Shown: positions 1 to 6,600 of the stretch, one piece after another
Position numbering within the stretch: the stretch's first letter is position 1
Layout: each line of letters opens with the position of its first letter
Source: JBAUHN01 sp049680295
GTDB lineage: Bacteria > Pseudomonadota > Alphaproteobacteria > Rhodobacterales > Rhodobacteraceae
Length of the DNA: 10,646 nt
NCBI GenBank assembly: GCA_049680295.1
Contig: JBAUHN010000271.1
Coordinates: forward strand, 1-10,646
Direction of reading: 5' to 3'
Notes under the pieces: generated by a model
Seen by the model: the letters and a program-made list of their open reading frames with translations, nothing else
The model's database searches: none
What the model was told of the DNA's origin: nothing
Program-made: the position numbers and the translations under genes

Positions 1-805
1 CAACTGCATAGCGCCCTCCAGGGCGCAACACGTTAAGCAATGATGGCCACTTCGGGCCAGCTACCAAATCAATGACGACATCAACACTATTTGCACCAAT
101 CTCGGCGACAAGATCATCGCCACGATCAACTGTTTTTATCGCACCAAGTTCTAAGAGTGTTTTGGCTTTTGAAGCGCTTGTGATTGCAATGACCTTTGCC
201 CCGCGCGCTTGAGCCAATTGAACAGCAGCCGAACCGACGCCACCGGAAGCGCCTGTAACCAAAACAGTTTCTCCCTTGCTGACATTGGCGCGCGTTAACA
301 TATTTTCGGCTGTAGAGTAGGAGCACGGAAATGACGCCAATTCTATATCTGTTAGGTCGCAAGTGATCGCATGGGCGTGGCGTGAAGCAACCCGCGTGTA
401 CTGTGCAAATCCACCATCACATTCGGAACCAAAATACCAAGGCGTCTCAAGTCGAGCTCCATTCGCCTTGCGGATACACGGTTCAATCAAGACACGTTCG
501 CCTAATCGAGCGGTGTCGATTGCTGAGCCGACAGCCACGATCTCGCCGCAAACATCTGCACCTTGAATGCGCGGAAATGTGAGCGGTGTCCCGGACCACG
601 ACGCATCATCAGCTTCTGCCTCGCCTTTAGAATACCAAGCGGTTCGCGTATTGATGTCCGTGTTGTTTACGCCTGCGGCTTTGACGCGAACAACTACATC
701 GTCCTTATCAGGAGTTGGAACAGGTAAATCATCGCGCCACTCAAGCATTTCGGGGCCACCGTGACCATTCAAAACAACGCCGCACATTTTTTCGGGGAGA
801 GCCAT
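1..805 (-). CDS. Zinc-free medium-chain dehydrogenase/reductase (alcohol dehydrogenase family), partial
   Basis: The reading frame is open from the ATG at 805 to the left edge (268 codons, C-terminus missing). The N-terminal GroES-like domain spans about residues 5-145. It has the GVNNTDINTR stretch (45-54) and IQGADVCGEIVAVG (80-93). The Rossmann domain carries the nucleotide-binding loop GASGGVG (185-191), and the Ser/Lys residues after the second strand (ITSASKA) suggest NADPH rather than NADH. The cysteine that binds catalytic zinc in classical alcohol dehydrogenases is replaced by Asn in GVNNTD, so this is a quinone-oxidoreductase-like, zinc-independent member. The start has a modest GGA seven bases upstream. 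It probably reduces or oxidises a carbonyl or enone substrate in the cytoplasm, but the substrate cannot be inferred. It points the same way as the downstream operon but is separated from it by about 340 bases and a hairpin, so it is probably an independent unit. Confidence 0.9.
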   Translation of the reverse strand, partial: MALPEKMCGVVLNGHGGPEMLEWRDDLPVPTPDKDDVVVRVKAAGVNNTDINTRTAWYSKGEAEADDASWSGTPLTFPRIQGADVCGEIVAVGSAIDTARLGERVLIEPCIRKANGARLETPWYFGSECDGGFAQYTRVASRHAHAITCDLTDIELASFPCSYSTAENMLTRANVSKGETVLVTGASGGVGSAAVQLAQARGAKVIAITSASKAKTLLELGAIKTVDRGDDLVAEIGANSVDVVIDLVAGPKWPSLLNVLRPGGRYAV

Positions 806-1103
806 ACTGGTTTCCGTAGTTTATAAAAGCAGACATTCATTGAAACCATCAAGACTGTCAATCTGGGCTCAGAACAGACTTTCACTGCGCCGACCACGAG
901 GGCGGCTGCTTAGGGCCGTTTTAACGGTGCAGAAATTCCCATTCAAACGTCATTTTTGGCTCGCAAAACTCTCTACATTGATGGAAACCCATTAACCGGC
1001 TGGGTTAGATTTTGCCGGAGAACCTATCCGAAAAGTTCAACAGAGCTGTTCCCTGAAACCGTGAACTGACGATTGCACGAATATTATGCGATCCATTTAA
1101 GAT
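806..1103. other. Intergenic region upstream of the MDR gene
   Basis: I find no coding sequence here on either strand. The region should hold the promoter of the minus-strand dehydrogenase. A TTGACA hexamer reads on the minus strand at 861-856, but no good -10 element lies 16-18 bases downstream of it, so I do not call a promoter. A short inverted repeat, CCGTT-TT-AACGG (916-927), is the only other structured element and may be chance. Confidence 0.5.
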
Positions 1104-1131
1104 GCGGGGTAGCGTGATACCGCCACCCTGC
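1104..1131 (-). terminator. Probable terminator of the amine-catabolism-like operon
   Basis: Twelve bases past the RidA stop, 1104-1114 pairs with 1121-1131. This gives an 11-position GC-rich stem with one mismatch and one G-U wobble, around a 6-base loop. On the minus strand it is followed by a weak U-containing stretch (AUCUUAAAU), so intrinsic termination is plausible but not textbook. Its position at the end of the six-gene cluster supports the call. Confidence 0.5.
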
Positions 1132-1142
1132 TTTGGAAACAT

Positions 1143-1502
1143 TCAAAAAGATTTTGGCAGTGCCACGACTGCAATCATTTCTACCCGCATGCCGGCGCGG
1201 GCCAATGCTACGCCGCCAGTTGCGCGTGATGGCGGGGCATCACGGTCCACCCACGCATCCCAGACGGCATTCATGCCTTGGAAATCCGCCAAATCGGCCA
1301 GCCAGACTTGAATAGACGCGATGTCGGATTTCTGGGCGCCCAACTCTTTGACCACAGAATCCAAATTTGCCAGAACCTGTTTGGTCTGTTCTGTGATGTC
1401 AGCCGCAAGATCATCGGGGACCTGTCCGGCAAGAAATGCGATGTCACCAATGCAAACCGCTTCGCTCATTCGGGGGCCGGGGTTCAGGCGGTTCAGGGTC
1501 AT
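1143..1502 (-). CDS. RidA-family (YjgF/YER057c/UK114) protein
   Basis: This is a 119-residue protein, the normal size for the family. RidA enzymes hydrolyse reactive enamines and imines released by amine and amino-acid chemistry to ketones plus ammonia. The C-terminal signature is present: Arg93 in APPSRATG and Glu108 in MRVEMIAVV. They are 15 residues apart, the same spacing as the active-site Arg105/Glu120 of E. coli RidA, so deaminase activity is plausible. The segment QGMNAVWDAWV resembles the short YoaB-like branch more than RidA proper. I chose the start at 1502 because AAGGA (1510-1514) lies seven bases upstream; the frame extends to an ATG at 1547, but that sits inside the preceding gene. 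It is the last gene of the cluster, 13 bases after the DUF3726 gene. The likely role is removal of a toxic imine/enamine intermediate of the pathway. Confidence 0.9.
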   Translation of the reverse strand: MTLNRLNPGPRMSEAVCIGDIAFLAGQVPDDLAADITEQTKQVLANLDSVVKELGAQKSDIASIQVWLADLADFQGMNAVWDAWVDRDAPPSRATGGVALARAGMRVEMIAVVALPKSF

Positions 1503-1515
1503 AGTTGTATCCTTT

Positions 1516-2235
1516 TTAATCGTTATCGGTTGTTGTTGATCCAGCACCCGCGCGGGAGCTTTCTGATGACGGAACTGTTGTGCGCATCGCCAACGTGTTG
1601 AGCTCAGCGATCGTATCTGCCGAAATTTCGGGTGCTTTACAGCGTTGAGCAGCTGGTAGTTTGCCGGATCGTGCAGTCAATGTAATGGCCATCTGTTGGC
1701 CATCAAGCGCCGCTGCAGCTGTCGCAAGCGCATCGGGCCCGCCGTCAAGCCTTAGCGTTCCGGGAGGACACTCTATTTCAAATAGAATATCGTTTGATAC
1801 CGCAATCTCAGAAAGGAATGGGATAAGCAGAACGGGATGATCAACCTTGCCAATCTTTAGCGACGAATCGACAACAATTCCTTCGGCAAGCCCCACATAA
1901 TCGCAAAGTGTCGCCCCTAAAGCGATAGGGCAAAGGGTTTGATCGGGCGCGGCGCGCCACTCGCCCGCTGTCACCAATGGGCGCAGATCGTCCCAAGTTC
2001 GGTCCTTTATCCCATCAAGATGGGCATATAGATGGTTTGCTCCGTCGATACCCTGGTGAACCAGCCACGCCGCAGCGAACCCTGCTTCTTCGGCCAACCC
2101 CCAACTCATGCCGGCACCGCGCGCGGCCTTCATACACAGTGCTGCGGCTTCGTTAATCGACAGGGAAGCAGCCTGACCGTCTTTAATATAAGGCGTCGAA
2201 TCCCCGCGGGTCTGATCAAGTGGGACGGAAGTCAT
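1516..2235 (-). CDS. DUF3726-like protein of unknown function
   Basis: This is a 239-residue soluble protein with no signal peptide or membrane segment. Residues 26-52 (SINEAA...KAARGAG..WGLAEEAG) match my recollection of the DUF3726 family, which is uncharacterised. A second conserved-looking stretch is CPIALGATLCD (102-112), followed by alternating hydrophobic strands (118-158). The last 20 residues are Ser/Thr/Gly-rich and probably disordered. The start overlaps the stop of the preceding gene by four bases (ATGA), with GAGGG (2242-2246) six bases upstream. This implies translational coupling and fixed stoichiometry with the 559-residue protein. I infer that the two form a complex or act in consecutive steps. 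No catalytic motif is recognised, so no reaction is assigned. The DUF assignment is from memory of the N-terminal motif and has not been searched. Confidence 0.8.
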   Translation of the reverse strand: MTSVPLDQTRGDSTPYIKDGQAASLSINEAAALCMKAARGAGMSWGLAEEAGFAAAWLVHQGIDGANHLYAHLDGIKDRTWDDLRPLVTAGEWRAAPDQTLCPIALGATLCDYVGLAEGIVVDSSLKIGKVDHPVLLIPFLSEIAVSNDILFEIECPPGTLRLDGGPDALATAAAALDGQQMAITLTARSGKLPAAQRCKAPEISADTIAELNTLAMRTTVPSSESSRAGAGSTTTDND

Positions 2236-3911
2236 TGCGCACCCTCAAGTTCGAGCTCGTCCGGAAAAGGAGCTCCTTGAAACAGATTGATACGAACCCA
2301 GCGATCCGAACGAGGGTCAAAACGCGTTGCGCCAAAAAACGAAAGTTTGCAGCGTAAAAGGTCGATAGGTAGCATATCCGCAGCGATCAAATTGTCGCGC
2401 ACCTCTGCAAAAATATGGTTCTGCGAAATTTGGACCCGGCGGATCACAAACCGATGTTCGGGATGCGCCAGCAGCACAGCAGCAACAGTTTCATCGTCAT
2501 CGCGTTCCAGCAAGGTTTTGGCCAACTCTGCTGCGAGGCGGGCAATGCACAAAGGTTGCTCCAATGTGGCTCCCTCTTCGCTCGCCCGCTCGCCCAATCG
2601 TGGTTCAAGCTTTTCTTCTGAGACATACCAAAAGCGGGCGGTGTTTTCGGGGGTCCTAAAGTCGATTGAAAGCGCCCAGCCGTAATTTTGTTTCAAGATA
2701 GCGCTCAATTCGTGCACGCGCATCGCGCCGTTGATGCGGAAAGACGAAGCTTCATCCGCCCCCATGAAATCGGCTAGATCATCGACGAGATCACCGTGGG
2801 GTTCCAGCAAAATCGATAGCAACGCCTCTTGTCCTTCCAATGACAGGGCATTGGCACCCCAGCGCCAAAGTGCATCCCAAGGAAATTGTTGAGTGAAATC
2901 CCAATCGGTCAGGGTCTTCGATAGCATTTTCAAATCATTGCGCAGCGCTGCCAGTTTGGGCACTTGTACTGGATGCTCTGACGTCCACACGCTAGCGTTT
3001 TGTATCGCAGCATCAAGGGCCACACGCATCCCGGCGATGCCAGACACTGTTGCACTTGATTGCGCGCGCACCCGTGCCAAAGCTTCCTCGCGGGCTATCA
3101 TCCAATTGTTCAGCAAGACAGGGTGACGCACAAGAAAAGGCGCCATTCCTAGGCCCGTTGAGTTGCCAACACCAAGGGTGCGGCGCAGATCCCGATCCAG
3201 ACGCACCGCGCGGTCACCGCCTTTAACTTGCGCCATATGTTCTGCGATATCGACGGTAAACGCGCGAATGAGCCAGACAGTCAACATTTCGACCTGAAAA
3301 GGCGCTGCCAGTTCAGGGCGATCAGCAATATCAACCCGGTCGGCAGCGCCAAATTTGCCTGAGCCGTATACAGCGGTCGTGCGCATCAGATATCCAATAT
3401 CCGCAATTTCAGCTGTGTCCGGCTGTCGGCCTTGCGACAAGGCGTCAACCACATGATGAAAAAGACGAACGGAACGGTTGGCGCGTGCCAGCGTTAGTTC
3501 ACGCGCAGTGATACGCCCGGCTTCCTGCAGCGGAACATTGTCGCGCAAACGATTAATATCTGCTTGTGTGGGCTCACCGTCAAACAGGGTGAATGTCGCA
3601 TCCCAAGCGGTCGCGATAACCCGGTCGGAGCGCATTTCGTCGGGCAGATCGTGGGCAAAAGCCACAAGGCAATAAGTGCGGTCACCGCACCGTGTGCGAT
3701 AAACGCCATAGCCAGTGCCTGTCGCATCAACGTCCCAAACAGGGCGATCCACTTTCCAGTCTTCGCGGTGTAGCCGGCGCAGCATTATTCGTAAGAATGA
3801 CAGGCGGGTTGGATGACTGCATCCCATCCTTTCAAGACGCATTACCTCGGCAGCAGGACGGCGGAATGGCGTGGTTTGTAAGGTCGCATTATGAGTAGAT
3901 TGGGACATCAT
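2232..3911 (-). CDS. Large conserved-looking protein of unknown function (559 aa)
   Basis: I do not recognise this family. The protein is soluble, has no signal peptide, and is basic near the N-terminus. Notable segments, numbered from the ATG at 3911, are: WDVDATGTGYGVYRT (59-73), probably a strand-turn-strand; a Gly-rich GVGNSTGLGMAPFLVRHP (247-264) that looks like a binding loop; helical regions at about 265-335; INGAMRVHELSAILKQNYGW (393-412); and ARFWYVSEEKLEPRLGER (425-442), rich in aromatic and charged residues. Starts at 3911 and 3908 are both possible; GGAG (3917-3920) is 5 or 8 bases upstream respectively. The frame runs up to 4049, but that would overlap the transporter. The gene lies 77 bases after the BCCT gene, behind a hairpin, and overlaps the DUF3726 start. 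A catalytic role in the shared pathway is inferred from context only. Confidence 0.85.
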   Translation of the reverse strand: MMSQSTHNATLQTTPFRRPAAEVMRLERMGCSHPTRLSFLRIMLRRLHREDWKVDRPVWDVDATGTGYGVYRTRCGDRTYCLVAFAHDLPDEMRSDRVIATAWDATFTLFDGEPTQADINRLRDNVPLQEAGRITARELTLARANRSVRLFHHVVDALSQGRQPDTAEIADIGYLMRTTAVYGSGKFGAADRVDIADRPELAAPFQVEMLTVWLIRAFTVDIAEHMAQVKGGDRAVRLDRDLRRTLGVGNSTGLGMAPFLVRHPVLLNNWMIAREEALARVRAQSSATVSGIAGMRVALDAAIQNASVWTSEHPVQVPKLAALRNDLKMLSKTLTDWDFTQQFPWDALWRWGANALSLEGQEALLSILLEPHGDLVDDLADFMGADEASSFRINGAMRVHELSAILKQNYGWALSIDFRTPENTARFWYVSEEKLEPRLGERASEEGATLEQPLCIARLAAELAKTLLERDDDETVAAVLLAHPEHRFVIRRVQISQNHIFAEVRDNLIAADMLPIDLLRCKLSFFGATRFDPRSDRWVRINLFQGAPFPDELELEGAQ

Positions 3912-3946
3912 AAGTACTCCAGTCAGACAAGTTGCAAAGACGTGGT

Positions 3947-3982
3947 AGAAAATGGCGTGGCAGGAACAAGACCCGCCACGCC
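3947..3982 (-). terminator. Intrinsic terminator or attenuator inside the operon
   Basis: Six bases after the BCCT stop, 3954-3961 and 3975-3982 form a perfect 8-bp GC-rich stem. It can be extended by two G-C pairs across a mismatch, leaving a 7-base loop. On the minus strand the stem is followed by AUUUUCU. This is the classical form of an intrinsic terminator. Only about 35 bases separate it from the ribosome-binding site of the next gene, so a separate promoter has little room. It may act as a partial terminator lowering expression of the last three genes, or as a 3' mRNA stabiliser. Confidence 0.65.
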
Positions 3983-3988
3983 GTATCG

Positions 3989-5551
3989 TCAGGCGTTGGC
4001 TGTCTTTGCTTCGCGCCCGAGCATCAATGTAATGCGCAGAGCATCCCAAAGCGAAGGTAGCAGAATGAGTGAGACCGGCACTGCGGTTACCACGATAAAG
4101 CTTTGCAGCTTACCGATGCCTCCTGCACCTGTGGAGATCAGGATAAGCGCCATAATACCCATGGCAATACCCCAGAAAGCGCGCAGGCCTGCATTGGGCT
4201 CACCATCACTCATTGTCGAGGCGATAACATAGCTCATCGAATCGCTTGTGGTAGCAACGAAACACATCGTCAGCACCAGAAATAGAACCGACAGGATAAA
4301 GCCCATAGGCATCGCTTGAGTGATCGCCAGCAAGCCAGCGGGCAGATTAAACCCCTCGAATGGACCAGAGATGATTCCAGGCTGTGCAATCTCGAAGAAA
4401 ATGCCGGACCCGCCGATGATCGTGAACCAGAAATTGGTGATGATCGGTGCGACGATGGACAGCATGATGATGATTTGACGGATCGAGCGGCCACGGCTGA
4501 TGCGTGCGATAAAGATCGCCATCAGAGGTCCGTAGCCCATGAACCAGCCCCAGAAGAAAACGGTCCACCAACCCAACCAGCCGGGATCGCCGAACACACC
4601 AGCATCGCCACGGTAAAGCGTCATGTCAAAGAAGTGCGTCAGATAGATTTTCATACCACCGAAGAAGCCTGAAAAAATATCCGTCGTAGGACCAGCGACA
4701 AGCATGAACACCAAAAGGGCAATGGCAAGTATTACGTTGATACGTGACAAAAGCTGAATCCCCTTAGCCAAGCCCGTGATCGCTGAAATTGTGTAAATTC
4801 CGACAAGCGCCATTATAGCGACGGTTTGAGTTTCGAAATTATCTGGAATACCCGTAAGTGCATTCAAACCATAAGACATCTGCAACCCGAGAAAGCCGAT
4901 TGGGCCAACAGTGCCCGCGACCACTGCGATCACACAAGACGCATCGGCAATAATACCAATCGGCCCATGCAATGCACGATCCCCGAACACTGGATATAGC
5001 AAAGTGCGAGGTGCCAACGGCAGTCCCTTATCATAGTGGTAGTGCATCAACATCACTGTTGTCAGAGAGCCAAGGATCGCCCACGCTAGAAATCCCCAGT
5101 GTAAAAAGCTTTGTGCAAGAGCGGCATTTGCACGCGCTGCGGTATCATCCGACAGATCACCAAAAACCGGTGGGGTCGACAGGAAGTGTGCGATAGGCTC
5201 GCCGGCGGCCCAAAATACGCCGCCCCCTGCAAGAAGGGTGCACATAATCATCGCGCCCCAACTAAACATTTTGAATTCCGGAACGGCCAAGCCGCCCATA
5301 ACGGTTTTGCTGCCAGGCAAGACACACAACACTAGCCCGATCAGGAATGTCGCAAGTAGAAGAAGCTGCCAATAAAAGCCAAAATAACGTGCCGAAAAAC
5401 CGAAACAGGCGTCAACAAGGGCAGACAGCCCTGCAATATCGAACAGTGCATAGGCGCAGAACAGAGCGATAAAACCGCCCGTAATTGCAAAAAGTACCTT
5501 GTCGATCCTATCGGATGACCGCAGTGGCGTTGTCGTTGTTACATTACTCAT
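3989..5551 (-). CDS. BCCT-family (betaine/carnitine/choline-type) transporter
   Basis: This is a 520-residue inner-membrane protein with about twelve hydrophobic segments, the usual BCCT size. Family landmarks are the TM3 region ending in FWAAGEP (113-119), the TM4 segment FLHWGFLAWAIL (149-160), the TM8 signature WWTVFFWGW (328-336) followed by FIARISRGR (347-355), and TTSDS (434-438) of TM10. BCCT proteins import quaternary or zwitterionic amines, driven by sodium or by exchange. Aligned by eye with BetP, Trp152 and Trp157 keep the TM4 tryptophans. However, BetP Tyr197 is Leu160, Trp374 is Phe337 and Trp377 is Tyr340, so the substrate is probably not plain glycine betaine. The N- and C-terminal tails are short, arguing against an osmosensing role. 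A near-ideal GGGAGG (5559-5564) seven bases upstream fixes the start. The gene is 35 bases after the M19-like gene. Confidence 0.95.
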   Translation of the reverse strand: MSNVTTTTPLRSSDRIDKVLFAITGGFIALFCAYALFDIAGLSALVDACFGFSARYFGFYWQLLLLATFLIGLVLCVLPGSKTVMGGLAVPEFKMFSWGAMIMCTLLAGGGVFWAAGEPIAHFLSTPPVFGDLSDDTAARANAALAQSFLHWGFLAWAILGSLTTVMLMHYHYDKGLPLAPRTLLYPVFGDRALHGPIGIIADASCVIAVVAGTVGPIGFLGLQMSYGLNALTGIPDNFETQTVAIMALVGIYTISAITGLAKGIQLLSRINVILAIALLVFMLVAGPTTDIFSGFFGGMKIYLTHFFDMTLYRGDAGVFGDPGWLGWWTVFFWGWFMGYGPLMAIFIARISRGRSIRQIIIMLSIVAPIITNFWFTIIGGSGIFFEIAQPGIISGPFEGFNLPAGLLAITQAMPMGFILSVLFLVLTMCFVATTSDSMSYVIASTMSDGEPNAGLRAFWGIAMGIMALILISTGAGGIGKLQSFIVVTAVPVSLILLPSLWDALRITLMLGREAKTANA

Positions 5552-5586
5552 TTGAATTCCTCCCAGGAAAATAGGTGTGCCGTATA

Positions 5587-6600
5587 TTATTCGGCAGCAC
5601 GGTTTAACTCAGTTGGTTGCGCGGTTTGCGCATTGAAACTTTGATCGAAAAAGGCGTGCCAGTTACTTCCCATCACGCCGTCTGTTGTTGCTTGGTCCAA
5701 CCCAGCTGCCCGCAATCCATCTCGGATGCTTGCGAAATCGCGATTGTCGTAAAACCAATCTGGCATAGTTGGAAAGCCTGCGTTGTTCACGCTGCCTTCA
5801 CCGTAATCTATGGTCTTGGTCCAACGCCCAACGCGCATCCATTCTACGATACTGTCGGGCTGATCCTGACATAGATCCGTGCCGATTCCGACGCCTGTTG
5901 GACCGACAAGATCAACCGCATAGGCTGCCATGTCGCACCATGATTGCAACGTACAATCGCTGCCGCCTTTCAAGTGATGCGGATAGATCGATAACCCGAG
6001 AAAACCGCCGCTTTGCCCCAAACTGCTCAGCAGATCGTCGGATTTGTTGCGCAGCGCAGCGTGCCAACTCGCTGGGTTGGCGTGGCTGATGGTGATCGGA
6101 CGAGTTGAATGCTCAATGGCCTCAAATGTAGAGCGTTCGCCGGAATGGCTCATGTCTACCACAATGCCAACGCGGTTCATCTCTGCAACCACGGCGCGGC
6201 CCATACGGGTCAGGCCTGTGTCATGATCTTCGTAACACCCTGACGCGAGCAAAGATTGGTTGTTGTAGGTCAGCTGCATAAACCGCAAACCGAGTGTGTG
6301 CATGACCTCGACCAGCCCGATATCATCCTCGATGCAAGACGGGTTTTGCGAGCCAAAAAAGATCGCCGTGCGCCCAGTGTCGCGGGCCAGTTGAACATCT
6401 TCAGCAGTGCGGCCCTGAAAGATCAGATCGGGATATTGCTCAAACCAACGGTTCCATTTCTCGATGATCAGAACGGTTTCGCGAAACGTCTCGTGGTAGG
6501 TGATCGTGACGTGAACCGCATCCACACCGCCCGCGCGCATCTGGCGGAAAATCTTCTCCGACCAGTTGGCGTATTGAAGACCGTCAATCAGAAAGCTCAT
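5587..6600 (-). CDS. M19 (renal dipeptidase)-like protein with incomplete metal site
   Basis: This 337-residue protein has the M19/COG2355 TIM-barrel pattern: LGLRFMQLTYNNQ (103-115), GLTRMG...EMNRVGIVVDMSHSG (129-153), ISHANP (171-176) and VGIGTDL (237-243). His152, His173 and Asp242 have the spacing of His198, His219 and Asp288 in human renal dipeptidase (+21, +69). The N-terminal DGHxD ligand pair is DGLQY (6-10), and the bridging Glu is missing (FFGSQN, 81-86), so the first metal site is absent. This fits a subfamily I recall from Pseudomonas, where such a gene sits next to dimethylglycine/sarcosine catabolic genes, so it is probably a subfamily trait rather than decay. No signal peptide is present, so it is cytoplasmic. 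Its ATG overlaps the aldehyde dehydrogenase stop by four bases. Hydrolysis of a small amide or amine-containing substrate is an inference; dipeptidase activity should not be assumed. Confidence 0.9.
   Translation of the reverse strand: MSFLIDGLQYANWSEKIFRQMRAGGVDAVHVTITYHETFRETVLIIEKWNRWFEQYPDLIFQGRTAEDVQLARDTGRTAIFFGSQNPSCIEDDIGLVEVMHTLGLRFMQLTYNNQSLLASGCYEDHDTGLTRMGRAVVAEMNRVGIVVDMSHSGERSTFEAIEHSTRPITISHANPASWHAALRNKSDDLLSSLGQSGGFLGLSIYPHHLKGGSDCTLQSWCDMAAYAVDLVGPTGVGIGTDLCQDQPDSIVEWMRVGRWTKTIDYGEGSVNNAGFPTMPDWFYDNRDFASIRDGLRAAGLDQATTDGVMGSNWHAFFDQSFNAQTAQPTELNRAAE

Noticed and set aside
1..805. Classical zinc-dependent alcohol dehydrogenase
   Set aside because: The catalytic Cys is Asn in GVNNTD and no four-cysteine structural zinc lobe is visible, so it is a zinc-free MDR protein.
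1503..1547. RidA start at 1547
   Set aside because: It lies within the DUF3726 gene. The start at 1502 has AAGGA at ideal spacing and gives the normal family length.
3912..4049. N-terminal extension of the 559-aa protein to an ATG at 4049
   Set aside because: It would overlap the transporter gene and run through the hairpin. The ATGs at 3911/3908 have a proper GGAG site.
4316..4672. Plus-strand open frame of 118 codons over the transporter gene, and a similar one at 6256-6624 over the M19-like gene
   Set aside because: Both are antisense shadows of strong, recognisable minus-strand genes and have no domain of their own.
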